From Paramacrobiotus metropolitanus (Eukaryota > Tardigrada > Eutardigrada > Parachela > Macrobiotidae), in assembly GCF_019649055.1 (NCBI RefSeq), contig NW_026570281.1, forward strand, positions 806,001 to 870,000: DNA of 64,000 bases, written 5' to 3'. Below are positions 12,701-24,679 of this stretch, piece after piece. A program made the translations under genes and the position numbers. Under the pieces are notes generated by a model. That model worked only from the letters and a program-made list of their open reading frames with translations. It was not told where the DNA came from and made no database searches. Numbering within the stretch: the first letter of the stretch is position 1; each line of letters begins with the position of its first letter.

Positions 12701-15700
12701 GATTAACCGCATAATAACTAGGAACTGGATATTGAGGGCATATGTGGAGAATCCAATATGCGGGCAGTGAGGATTGGCATAATCGCCGACCCAGCACATG
12801 TCCGTCGTATTGGTCAATCGCGTTTCCTCGCAGTCCTCTTTTCTACAGACAAACGATTCATTACTCAATCCTTCGTCGAAATATCAAACTCAGTACTGTA
12901 CCGGTCGATTTCCGAAACAAAGGAGATAAAAAGCGTAAAGAATGCTCGGTAGAACCCTTTGCGAATGGTCTCTGCACCCAGCGGAAGGTCCGGATACATC
13001 ACAGCTTGCAGAGCAAACATATTGGCTAACTGCAATAAACTTGCAAGATCAAATTTATGAAATATAATTAACGTTGTTTATGTGACAACATTTCAATTTT
13101 ACTCTATATTTCAATGTAAGTGGTTAAGTAATTTCTTATCTTAAGTTAAAATTACCACAAAAGGCATGGATAAGCGGACGAAGAGGAAAAAATCAACGCA
13201 AACCATCCGTTTGATACGATACAACATCGGCCTACAAGAAAAAATTCCGGTCATTTCCTCATAATCATTCGTAACTGCAGACCAAACTTCAACGCACCCA
13301 AGCACGGCGTTCATAGGGAAAAATTCTGACATCATCCTGTAATACATGTACAGCAGACCTGAAAAATTCCACTTTCGAATCGAGAACATCGTGAAAACAA
13401 AACAACCTACCAACTGCCATCCATGCTCGCATGTAATGGGGACGCAATAATCCAAACTGCAGTTTCATGATAGAGACGAACAAAACAAATGAGCTCATAA
13501 ACACAATCTCCAACGCTCGGCGGAATAAGTTCACCGGAAAGCCATGCCGGCTCTGCGTCACCGTTCTGCCAAATAGCATTTTTACTGGCTAAGCGACAAT
13601 ATTATGTTTTCAAAGCAAACCTGAGAAGAATTTCCAAAAGAATAAAGAAGGTCCAGATGACTACCGCCACATCCAGATCATAGTCGTTGCAGGTGGGCAT
13701 GATAGTGGCGAAAGAGAACAAACCCAAATAAACCCAGTAGAATACTTGCGACATCCAGAATTTGGTCCGCGGTGTCGTCCACAGATAGTAGACTTTCTTC
13801 CAAAAAGCCATTCCGTTAACGTACGAACCATGGCTGGAGGATTTCGGCAGGATGGAACGGTATGACGCTTTCTTTTTGCACCGGCTCTCCAGTGTTTTCA
13901 AATCCAGTAGCAAGCGCTCTGTGTTTTCGCTCTGAGCGCTGGCAGCCGGGTAGATGTGAAAACGGTCTACACAAGCATAAAAACGATAAAACGACTCAAT
14001 CACATTGTTATACTTGACTCACACGTTTACATTAAAGGGTTTGTCAGTTTCACGTTCAATTCACAAGCTAATTTCCTATTACTTTTATTTTGGCACCATA
14101 TCATCAACACAATTTACACTCAAATAAATCAATGAAAAAATTACACCGGAAGACACGGGATGCTAAGTATAAATAAACTTATATATCGCTCACCGCCCGC
14201 CTCCTGTCGCACGGAATAGGAGGGTCCGCGACTACTGTCTGTCACGTCGCCAGCCGGCGCCTCCATTGATTCCAACTTATGTCGCGCAAAATTCTTCACG
14301 GGAAACCGAATCCACGCGCAGATAGGAAAGATGAAGAGGGCCGACAAAATCAGTTTGACTTCCTCCGGAATGCGTGACTCCCAGGTTTCGGTTATTTCAA
14401 TACCGCCGTTCCACAACCAATTCAGCCATACTTGGCAGGCTTCATGTGACAAAAAATACCTGTGAAGACGCATCCATCCATTATTAGTTAAAAGCACCAT
14501 TTCAATCCCTTGATATTTGTCAAGGGCACCCGTTTTCCTTAACATATTATCAGTACTAAACCGAGTTAAATGTATTACCGCTGCTGCCGTCAGTTTTTGT
14601 CATGATACTGTTGTTATGCAGAGGCGTGTAGTCTGCCTGCTACCATACTTATTTTTGGACATGTAGGCCAGTTTGAGGACAGTCTTGTCGTTGAAATCGG
14701 TAAACCGTTGGTTTAGTAGATCGAAAGTGCGGGCGTGGGACTCCTTATAGCTCATGTCCAGCACATCGATGGCCATACCGCTGAAAGTCCTGCTGTTGGC
14801 GGTGATCTGACTGACTAGCGACGGCGCCGAACAGTGCTTGGCCAGACCACGGTACATGGCGCTGATGAAGAGCGCCGTCGGGATGGGATTTTCGCAGAAC
14901 TTCCACAGAACACGTAGCAGATTGAAGCGGTTCATTAGCAGTGCCCACAACATCAGTGCGTTCATCGCCTGAAAGGTAATTATATAAAATTAATTGTTTA
15001 CTCGTTCTATCAATGCGCCAAAGTTCAGATAAATGCGGTATGCAGAACAGGTACGACAACATCTAGATATAAAATGACCGCGAACGTTTACCCATTCATT
15101 TATCAAGCGGCAAATTCTTGTTTTCATCAGTCTTTACAAACAAGTTAGCAAGTTTCACAATCAACTACCATAGTTCATAAGGGCTCATGATTTTTATCTT
15201 GGAAAAAATTCAACGTACTTTACGTTCAGCAGTGTATTCATCCTCCACATAGCGACCCAAGAAGCTGGACGTCAGTTCAAACATACTGACATAATCCGTC
15301 AAGCCTGTCAGTTTCTGGACAATGACATTCAGCCCGATCGTAACGAATGACTCGTCCACTTGAAAATCTGGAAAACAGCGAGATAACGGTTTCAGATGAA
15401 ATTACATCCGGTAGATGACAAGAACAGTTGCAAGAATTTTTCCCACCGTGATGATGCCGGGGTAGCTGCTCCCACACCACAGTGATAAAGAATTCGTTAT
15501 CCTCCCCACGTCGGAACAGTCGCAGTAGGACGGAATGGTTGAGAAATTTATGAATACAGAAATCTTCATCCAGAAAGCGCTCAATAAAATGTTCGCGATC
15601 TTTCCAGATCAAAGCTTTTTCGAACAACTGGTTATCCACCTGTTGATTCAACAACATTTTTTGTAGTATATCATACATCCCATTAAAACTTTTGATAGGT

Positions 15701-18700
15701 TTACCGTATAAACTGATTAACCATTACGTGTAACCATAATCCATAATTATGCTAAGTAGATCGGAAACATTAACAGGCTGAGTGATGATGAACTGACAAA
15801 TTTTAGCAGTAGAATCATCAGCCTTATTATTACATAAACTGACAATGGAGATCCACTGAAAAACATGTACGCAACAACATAATCATACAAATAATTAAAA
15901 TGCAATTTTGCAATAAGTAAAATGCAATTTTGTACCATGTAAAGTTTAGGTTAAAAATTCTCACTGCAAGTGCAACGAGCTGCGACAAAAGAAGCGAAAA
16001 CAATAACATCATATCTGGATACAGTGCGAGTACAGGATTAAATCTGTGAAAGTAATTACTGGTTACGAACTTGCGGCTGATGTGCAGATGCTCGGTGTTT
16101 ACCTGGAATACACCCGCTTCATCACGCGCTAAGACTTTTGACTCTGCCAGTCCCGGCTTATTTAATCGCATGGTCAGGAGGAAATCAGACCTGAGCTGTT
16201 CTTTCGATGAATCTGATCACACAACACCATCACCTCAGTTTCAGCCCACATTTTGACGACAGTTTTGCTTTTCCCTACTCATCGATTTGTTACGGGATGC
16301 GAAGATAGCCGTCAGCACCGAATCCTGGATGTCGACCAGATCGTCACTGGAATCAGTTATGGTGATCAGCCGGCAGTCATCCTGCACTGCCAGCTGCACA
16401 CACTCCACGATCTTATCGCGAATGACGATGCGGTCGGTGTCGGACTGCATGCACGCCTCGCAGAAGGATCGCGATAGCTTCTTCGATAACTCTGATTTCA
16501 GTTGCTCCAGGTCTTTTGATGCAGTAAGTCTGTAACCATTAACTGCACTACAGTAACTACCACATAAGCTTCAAACGTTTGGTTTGAAATGCTTATAAAG
16601 CTTTTGTTGCTTTCGTTTTACTCGTACAAGAAAAAGCAGTAAAACTGCAACAAAAAAATATTATCCCTACAACAGAGAAAAGACAGAAGCACTGTGAAAT
16701 GTGATTAATGTGTAAACAGCAGACCGCTTTCATTATTTAAAAAAGAGACACTGACTTGGGATAAACACAGTGTAACTACGTTAAATAATACGAACATAAT
16801 TTTCAAAAGTAAATACCTGTCTTTGCCCTCCTCAAAAGCAAAAGCAAGCACATCCGCCAAAAACCCAGTTCCTCTGATAATTAGCACCGGAAACCCATTG
16901 CGCAGATACTCTAACACTTGGTCCAACTCCACATGATCGCCCTGGATTAAAATAGCCAATAGCGGTACCGCCTCGTGAATAACGGTCATCTTCACGTCGC
17001 TTTCCGGCGTTTCTGCCCATTGCCTTGATTAATTCCAAATCACGAAATTTGTACATTTCACCAAAAAAAGGCTCCTACTTTTTTCTTGCAGGAGAGTCGG
17101 GCTTCTTCGCAATGCTGCCTGCCGTGCCAGTTCGCGTTCGACTGTGACGCGGAATTTTTTGGCCTCTTTATATTTGCCATTGACGAAAATATAGTGAGTG
17201 TGTGAGGCATTCAAACCGAATTTATCCTGACGATGCGCATAATTGTCCAAACTGTCATCATCTGTCTACAAAAGCGAATCTGTGTCGGAACAGTAAGTAA
17301 TTCGGCCATTGGTTGATGGTCGATAACCGTTCCAACTTTCATCATGAACACAGAAGCAACAGTTACAATAAATACAACACAGCAAACAATTTTACGTGAA
17401 AATAAAGTTTAATAGTAAAACATATAGTGCCGAAATTATAAAGAATCCCAAAAACATAAACATGAAAATAAACCAGCCGCATTTTTTTTCTCAAAAAAAG
17501 CTACCTCGTATCCTTCGAGAACAGCAACAGGTGCGATACCAAACAATGTAATGCCGTGACGTCGCCGCTTGAAGTAGCCGCGCGCGAACACCTCCTTCCG
17601 GTCGACCGAACGCCGGAAGGATTGCTCATTGCGTACCGCGTCACCGATCGTCTTCGATAAGCCATAATCCAGCCCAATGTCGATCAGCCATGTTTCTGTC
17701 GCTTTTATCAACTGTACACAATAACATATTCAATAACCTAACATGTCAGTTCGATCAGAACACATAGACAGATCACAGATCTAGAAGCGCGTCGTTAACA
17801 TATTTAAGGTGTTGACCACTTCGTTAGTGTAATACAAAAAATAAGATAGATTACAAAGAAAAAAATAAAAACGAAGACACAACCAGGCACCTCGAAGAAT
17901 TTACTGACATTGAAAAAATACTCTGTCCAATTCGAGAAAGAAATAAAAATATTAAAATAATCCAAAAATATTTCAAAACACTGACAAAACTAAAAATAAA
18001 GTCAAAATATCACCTAATATTATTCAGAAGCACAAAAGTCGTTTTCTGTAATAGAAAAAAACAAAACAAGGACTATACTAATTACTCATAAATCATAATC
18101 AATAAATAAATAACTCCACAAAATGTGTCACACAAGTATAATAAAATCTCACAAGTATTATAAAATCAGAAACCGAAAAACTATAAACGAAAAAACGTAA
18201 CACAATGCCCGCTAACAACTTCTTCCAAATAAAAGAAATTAAGTACCAAATTTACGCGCAGGCTTCGCAAACTGAAAGATACTGGGCAGAGCACAAAGCA
18301 GACTAGTCCGAGTTCGTACCTTTATTATTCCCTTTTGCAGGGCGGCCCGGTGATCCCCGTGCTTCCAGGCCGTATAAGAGCGTGTCCCGCTGATGAGACT
18401 GATGATAATATCGGGCGAGGGGAGATTCCAGTCGTAGAAAACGTTGGACACCAGCGAATCCAGCCGATCCGTCGGATTGACGAAGACGAACGGCTTGTCC
18501 TGTCAAGCAGCCGTTCAGTCGCGTCTCGCGTTGGATTGTGCATGCAAGTCTTGCAGTCCTTACCTGCACGTTCTCCTCCGGAGGCGTCCGTTCATGCAGT
18601 CGGTCGATGACGTCCAGCGGCGTGATGGGGCCTTGACTTTCCAGCAGCGAATCATTCTCCATTCTCACCAAGCGGTTCTTACCGTCCAATGTTCCTTTTC

Positions 18701-18715
18701 TGGTATCCTCGGACA
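9739..18715 (-). CDS. TRPM2-like: TRPM2-like cation channel with C-terminal NUDT9-H domain
   Basis: This is a melastatin TRP channel; TRPM2 relatives are Ca2+-permeable channels opened by ADP-ribose and Ca2+. Exons in transcription order: 18715-18564, 18499-18320, 17711-17505, 17265-17079, 17012-16817, 16529-16279, 16212-16103, 15639-15447, 15367-15219, 14968-14649, 14459-14194, 13966-13621, 13565-13411, 13358-13298, 13231-13156, 13029-12902, 12842-12666, 12594-12250, 11773-11643, 11578-11469, 11214-10970, 10642-10483, 10424-10290, 10076-9885, 9837-9739. This gives about 1522 residues. Residues ~60-400 form the TRPM homology (LSDAT) region, including SPDIIISLISGTRSY. S1-S6 fall at ~760-1050, followed by IFKYERY (TRP helix), ASRPALPPP, a coiled coil at ~1165-1215, and NUDT9-H to the end (NPVGRTGLCGRGCLHRYGPN; GGYQDDPKNTDNAWLE). 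The Nudix box and pore filter are altered. The first exon begins in phase 1, so a short upstream exon with the start codon is missing. Confidence 0.93.
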
Positions 18716-19185
18716 CTATTGATGGCGAACATAAGAAATCTTATCGAGCGAATCCAGAGGAACAGTTCGCGTGTCATATAGACTACGTATTCGTGCATAT
18801 CACGCGCGATCACTGGATTAAACAGAAGTACAGAATACACATCATTTTTACAAGCATTTGTAATTTAACACTAAAGTGTAGTTAACCATAAGTTCTACAC
18901 TAGTCACTAGTGCATTCACTATGTTGTAATTGTTGTTTTTCATACATATTGAGAGAGTGAAAATAACAAATGTCACATGGCAGACACTAGCTCACTGCCC
19001 GTAACGGCACGAAATTACTGTAATAATACTGTACGTGTCAGTGTATCAATAATTCAACATCAACTTATTGTAAATAAATATACCATTACGACTGTTACGG
19101 CCTACGAGTATATCGTATACCGATGCACAAAATTAACGAGTAATAATATATCGTATTTTCAACCTTAACGTGTGCTGACTGCTAC

Positions 19186-19226
19186 TGCTGAACATTCACA
19201 GTTTTTGTGCTGAACATTCACAGTTT
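19186..19226. repeat. short tandem duplication, 22-base period
   Basis: TGCTGAACATTCACAGTTT occurs at 19186-19204 and again, identically, at 19208-19226. It appears to be a recent slippage-type duplication in non-coding DNA. Confidence 0.85.
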
Positions 19227-19805
19227 GCAACTTAAACTGTGTATGTACAAATATTTATTAAAACTCCAGAATCATCAGATAAATCCGCAAAACTTTTGGG
19301 TGCAAAACTCTTTCCTGATTTATCCAGCGATTTCGAATCACTGATTTATTGCAGATTTATCAAGCAAATTACTTAATTTCCATAACACCTTTATTACCTA
19401 CTATTTATATATATTTATCACACAATACACATAAATATTGTTATGATTATCACACATTTACCGTAGAAGTACGATATAACGAATGATACTTCTGGAAACC
19501 ATTCATGAAACATGGTAATAAGAAATCGTTAGCCTCTGGTCAGTCGAACTTACTTTTAATATATTACACGGCTAGCACAGCTATGATGCTTTCTGCCCAC
19601 CAGACACAGCATACTCTGTAGAGCCTTCGGGACTTATAGTCGGAGCTTGGTCGGGAGTCGGGACATCCATCGAAGGCGCGCAAACAGTCAGTAAATTGTT
19701 TCAATATGAAGTTACTCTAGGCATTTGTATTACAGTAGCTGTTGGAATAGAAAACCAAGAGTGCAACAATACTCGACCAGCAGTAACATAAATAATTCGT
19801 TCGCA

Positions 19806-20302
19806 ATGGAACGAAAAATGGATTTAGACAAACACAAGGAAAACATGTATATATTTACGCGGAAAAAGGATTTAGTCAAAACTCAAAACCGTCTGCATCC
19901 AAGAAGTTTTAAGCGTGGAGAGTCGACTGATTTTCAGTCACAATATTTTCGATTTAGATTTCCCAGGCCGAACTGTAAGCATTAAATTTCGGAACGATAG
20001 TGCTCTCGTAATCGCTACGTTGATAAGCGTTTTGCGGTTAGTCAGAGACGTCAACACATCGTTATCACAATTTTAATATTAACGTTGATTTTGATAACAC
20101 TGCATTCGTTATCTTGATAACTTTTGCTTCAAAACCGTCACACGAAAGCAAATTCAGTATGCCACCGCCACAGGCCAGAAACGTGCGAAAGAGTTTTTTA
20201 GACGTACAGCGACTCTCCATCCAGATACAACGGGGGAATGCGATTTGTGTAAAGAGTACAATTCCCGATCGGGATAGCATCGAGGAAGTGCTTCTGTTAT
20301 AA
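19806..20302 (+). other. possible small two-exon gene, unrecognised
   Basis: A plus-strand frame from the ATG at 19806 runs to about 19975 (MERKMDLDKHKENMYIF...) and reaches a good donor-like GTAAGC. A second open stretch ends at a TAA at 20300-20302 with the tail RGNAICVKSTIPDRDSIEEV followed by LLL. The hydrophilic composition and tidy C terminus look protein-like. I could not find a splice pair that joins the two parts in phase, because the obvious pair creates a TAG. I do not recognise the family. The tail weakly resembles an Sm2-type strand (IQIQRGNAICV), which is only an impression. Confidence 0.2.
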
Positions 20303-20998
20303 ATGTTTTCTAATACTAAGTTTGTACTTATGACATGATTACAGGTACAGAGAGAATTCAGTACAGTATTCACGATGCACTTTCGCGGCATTACTCATAC
20401 TTATACTAGTACAGCTAGCATTGAGCATTCTACTGCACATACGAAAAGGTCACAACGGAACGATCTAACACATTCCGTAAAGCGAGCCAGCTAGGAATAC
20501 TACACAATGTACCCTGCTTATAAAAATTTATCGTCTTCAAAAGTCTTTTAATAATAGTAAAAATCTAATCGACGACGTCGCTATTATTGAAATTTTGTAA
20601 ATTGTAATTACAGCCTATTGCTAGTGTAATGTACTGAGCGCCACCTTTTCACTATATCGTTAACAGTGTCTCAGGGTACCAAGTGGATCACGGGGCCTCC
20701 AACCGAAATCTGGAAGTAATGCAACCCGAAAAATCACCCAAGGTCACCAGCTACGAAGCTCGGGACTGATATTTAAGTCGCTACTTTGGCATTAATTAAT
20801 ATTTTTAGATTAAAATGGTTAGTTTTAAACTAATTAGATTAAAGGCAGTTTCCAAATTATACAAAACAGGTATAATCTCGCGATCTTACGTTTCTATTAT
20901 ATTTTCTTCTAGTCCATAAGATTCCGAGTGCGGATGCCGCGTTGTCTCTGCGAATTCCCAGCGAAAGCTGCTCGCACTCAGACGCAGAGCCTACACCA

Positions 20999-21017
20999 CC
21001 CCCCCCCCCCCCCCCCC
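20999..21017. repeat. poly-C homopolymer run
   Basis: Nineteen consecutive C residues lie in intergenic DNA just after CTACACCA. No other G/C homopolymer of this length occurs in the window. It sits inside a spurious proline-rich frame and does not support a gene. Confidence 0.95.
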
Positions 21018-21778
21018 GTAGAATTTCGGGAACGAGGTGCACCGGCCGAGTACAGTACACCTGGAACCTCTTTCTGAATTCTAATCATGGCGATTTTTAC
21101 CATTCTCGAGGGTCTGAGTGTTCAAAAGTTAGTGGTGCGAACATAGGTCTTTAAAGTATGTCTTCCAGGTAGGGGCATAGTCTAGATTTTATGTCTTCTT
21201 CCGCTTGCGTAACACCAAAGCTCGCGATCAAGGTCACAGACTCTCTACCGGACATGGTATCCCCGCAAAAACGTTTTTTCATCACCATAGGTACTTGTAC
21301 AGAGTGTGCGTCGTTTGGTATGCTATGCAGTTTTCAATTTGGTTCGTTCCGATCACACCCCTGCTTAGCCAAAAGACAATCTAAAAAAATTTGAACAAGA
21401 GTACATACCATTTACGTGACTTGGACTCATTTACAACAAACTATACATGCCCCCATTAAAGGCAAGCGTCCAACAGCATTCGCATTAGAAGCTTATGCCG
21501 ACGAAATTCGAAATGCAACAATCAATTTTTTTTGTTTTTACTGAACTTCAAGGACAAAACTGGTCTGTTTAGATTTCATCTAAAAAGCAGTTCAACTGAA
21601 ATTTGCAATCCAGTTCGTCCGTACTGCTTCATTTTTCATGGTAAACCAGGTCTGAGAAAGCTATTCACTGTAGACAAGTCACAAATGAGACAACAAAGCC
21701 AAACTCATCAGAACCCTTCGAGATCGAGTGCGCTTCGGAGCATCAACAGCATACGGTAACCTCAGGCCGCAGATGGAA

Positions 21779-22276
21779 TCAGGCTTCCTCCTTCTTCTGC
21801 GGTGGCGGACCGGTGGGCTGCAGCATCTTCTCGATGAGGTTGAAGCGCAGACGAGCCCTGTTCTCGTTCTCAGCGATGGCCACGTGATTCAGCATGTCAA
21901 AGTGGCCCAATATGGAGGCCAGGGTATCGCGGTGCTGATTCTGCAGCCATTCCCATTTACTGGTGTCCGCGTGGCCCGTTCCGATGTATTTCGACTGAAG
22001 GTGCTCGAGTTGACTGCAAAAAACAAGTAGTCTCTATCAAGGTTTCAGATACCGTACTAAATATTCCATGTGTCGAAAGACATCTTGATAATTAACAGTC
22101 CCGACTTCCTCAACAAAAAAGGCTGAAAGTGCATCCACCGATTGCTAGAGTTGTGAAACAGTCAAGAAACGTGCAGCGTATTGCGCACAGTATCAACAGT
22201 TACTAATTACTATAGTACTATCAAGTGCAATGAAGTACCAGCGTCCTTACCTATGAATGTTGTAGCGATCACCCAT
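21779..22276 (-). CDS. SF3B5: splicing factor 3B subunit 5 (SF3b10)
   Basis: SF3B5 is the small subunit that stabilises the SF3B1 HEAT-repeat superhelix in the U2 snRNP, which recognises the intron branch point. There are two coding exons, complement(21779-22013, 22251-22276), giving 86 residues, the same length as the human protein. Exon 1 encodes MGDRYNIH and ends AG before a GTAAGG donor. Exon 2 starts after TTTTTTGCAG and continues SQLEHLQSKYIGTGHADTSK, then WEWLQNQHRD, GHFDMLNHVAIAENE and FNLIEKMLQPTGPPPQKKEE. The intron is 237 bases. Nearly every block matches the family, so identification is firm. It stands alone between the TRPM-like gene and AASDHPPT. Confidence 0.97.
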
Positions 22277-23065
22277 TATTGGCTGTTCTGTTATCGATCA
22301 GAACGTCCGGAAAACAAAACAAATATTCAATTGGTCTTCGATTATGATTCAGTTAAGATCTTCGGCCCACCAAGATCATAAATGTATCAGAAGTTCAGAA
22401 CAGTTTTCAGACTTACGAAATTTCAGAAGTTGAAAGAATGCACTACTGGCTAAATGAAAAGGCCAAAAATGAAAATCTTCGTCTACACTATTGACTATAG
22501 GGAGTAAGTAATGCATGGCGCATGCCCGGGTGGCTGTGTATTTAAATTTGAAAAGCAATTCAGGCCACCCCGAGAGGGAGCGACTCTCCTGTAGTGGCTC
22601 CGTTTACTGAAATACTAGTAAATGTAACTATCATTTTTTTCATGGTTTTTTTACGGTACATAACCGTATACGAGTATATCTGTAGTTTTAATACTTTGAA
22701 TTTTGGTCTATTAATTAAAAATTTTGGTCTAATTCAGTATTGTACTAATTGGACCCTGTTTGTTGACAGTCCTTAATCATCGTTTAATGTGTATTGCTGA
22801 TTTCTGCTGGAATTGAGCTGACGCGTTTATGCTTGTAGGATCTATCCTTATAAAATGTCTTTTTAGTAAATCATAGGGCATTTGTGAATCTTGGTGCTGA
22901 AAAGTGAAAACCCACGTAAGTATCCGGCATAGAAAATCCCAACCTGTTGATTCAGAGTTGTCGACTGTGCGTATGCATTACCTTCTGGAATCAAATCCGG
23001 AATCCCTCTAAATTACTACAAGATTTCTTGCGATCCAGTTTGAGCGCATTATCGGGAATGGTGTG
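22277..23065. other. SF3B5 / AASDHPPT divergent intergenic region
   Basis: About 790 AT-rich bases between divergent start codons hold both promoters. No reading frame or repeat of note was seen. Confidence 0.5.
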
Positions 23066-24679
23066 ATGTGGAGCATCCGTCGAGTGACTGGAAAAATGAG
23101 TGGCGTACGCTGGAGCCTGCGCTTCTCCGAATGGCAGCCCACCGCCACCGAATGGATGGAAGCTTGCTCCCGCATTCAACCGGAAGAACTCGCGCAAGTC
23201 AATGGTTTTGTATTCAAGAAAGATGCCAAGGCAACACTGATTGGACGTTTACTGACGAGAGATTTTCTTACCAAGGTGTGCACATTGTAGTTTATGGCTT
23301 ACTCTCTAGCGCTTGAAGTGGCAGCTAACTTTTCGTTTTCTGATTTTCGTCGCTACTTCGCGGTTTCTTCCCAATCCGAAGCAATTGGGAATCAGAAAAA
23401 CTAATTTTGTTTCGTCATTTGTATTTCTTTTTTATTCGAATTATTTGAGATTATGCGATTTCTCTCGAGTTAGTCGAGTACAGATACTACTTACTACTAC
23501 ATAAAAAATACTTGGTACCTACTACGTATAATTATACAGCACTTCAGTTATCATAGTATTCTTAAGGTATCGTAATACTACGAAAAATATTTTTTCAGGC
23601 ATTGAATATTCCTAACAACTCGCTTCTGATGGGTAGAACAGATAAAGGCAAACCCTACGTCCTGGACCCGCCATCCGCCGAGCACGGCTGGTCATTCAAT
23701 CTATCACACAGTGGTGACTATGTTGTTTTCGGCGCCGAGCGCGGTTGTCTGCTGGGGATCGACGTGATGCGGACGGACTATCCGAGCAGAAAGAGCCTTC
23801 AGGACTACTTCCAGCTGATGAAATCACAGTTCACTCCTCGAGTAAGTGGAAAAAACAGTAAGCCTGCAGTGAACACCACGTTGACTGCTAACTCCGGATG
23901 CGGGTATGTACACTGTACAGTATCATGAATAATCCGAATTCCTGATTAGTTCAACTACGCATACTGTACTCGTGATCCAATGTGCCAGATTCTTGCTTGG
24001 ATTTCGACGAAATTGATTTGTATAATAGGATGTATAACTGACTGGCAAGGGCGACGTGTTTTGTCAAGAATTTCGGCGGTTCTAGACGTTAACTAACGGT
24101 TCCAACTTAACTCACTGGCCATACTGGCAGGAGCCGGTTTGCGTTTGTTTGGAAGCTTGCAAACTGATCGAGTACTAACGAGTCGACGAGTCGTACTATC
24201 GAGTCTATGGAATCGATGAAAATAAAACTTTCTGGCAATATATGACGAACAAATCTACAGTTTTGCTTTAGGAGTGGACACTCATAACTTCCGCACCCTC
24301 CGAATCCGACGAGCTCCGCAACTTCTACCGGTTATGGTGCTTGAAAGAAAGCTACGTCAAGGCACTGGGCATCGGGATCGGCTATAGTGTCTCCCAACTG
24401 GACTTCCACTTGCCACCGGCGCCCGCTCCCATCACACTGGACATTGCCGGCGTTCGCCAGTCCGACTGGATATTTCGGGAGTTTTGCATCGGCGAGCAGC
24501 ATGTCGGGGCTGTGGCGTTGCAGGCCCCACCTGGCGTGTTGGAGAACAGAGCGGAACCGACACTGATTAGTCGGGAGATTGAGGAAGTCATCGCTGGGTT
24601 GGCACCGCTGCACAAGGTGAATGAGGAAGTCGGGAAGAGATTTATTGGGAAGGCGGAACGACCGGAATCGGTGGGGTGA
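23066..24679 (+). CDS. AASDHPPT: L-aminoadipate-semialdehyde dehydrogenase-phosphopantetheinyl transferase
   Basis: This Sfp-type enzyme transfers 4'-phosphopantetheine from CoA to carrier-protein serines, including cytosolic fatty acid synthase and, in mammals, mitochondrial ACP. Coding exons are 23066-23275, 23599-23841 and 24272-24679, giving 286 residues (about 309 in human). Exon 1 has GVRWSLRF, IQPEELAQVNGFVFKKDAKA and GRLLTRDFL. Exon 2 has KGKPYVLDPP, FNLSHSGDYV and the Mg2+-binding LGIDVMRTDYPSR. Exon 3 has WCLKESYVKALGIGIG, the second metal and CoA motif (WxxKE-type), complete. Introns are 323 and 430 bases and phase 0. ATG 23066 was chosen as the first in-frame start. An internal ATG 11 codons on (MSGVRW) also fits the family. 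The stop TGA overlaps a GTGAGT, so a further small exon cannot be excluded. Confidence 0.95.

Larger units (their letters stand above)
18716..21778. other. intergenic region with the 5' end of the TRPM2-like gene
   Basis: About 3 kb between the first recognised TRPM exon and the SF3B5 stop. It is AT-rich and should contain the missing first exon and promoter of the channel on the minus strand. I could not identify that exon. It also holds a short direct repeat, one doubtful small reading frame and a poly-C run, listed separately. Confidence 0.5.

Noticed and set aside
15747-16102. minus-strand hydrophobic frames read as extra TRPM membrane segments
   Set aside because: They fall in the intron between exons 16212-16103 and 15639-15447, in the cytoplasmic homology region where the protein joins cleanly (EAGVFQ to VDNQLFEKAL).
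20857-21154. Gly-rich or Pro-rich frames across the poly-C run
   Set aside because: They exist only because of the homopolymer and have no other coding support.
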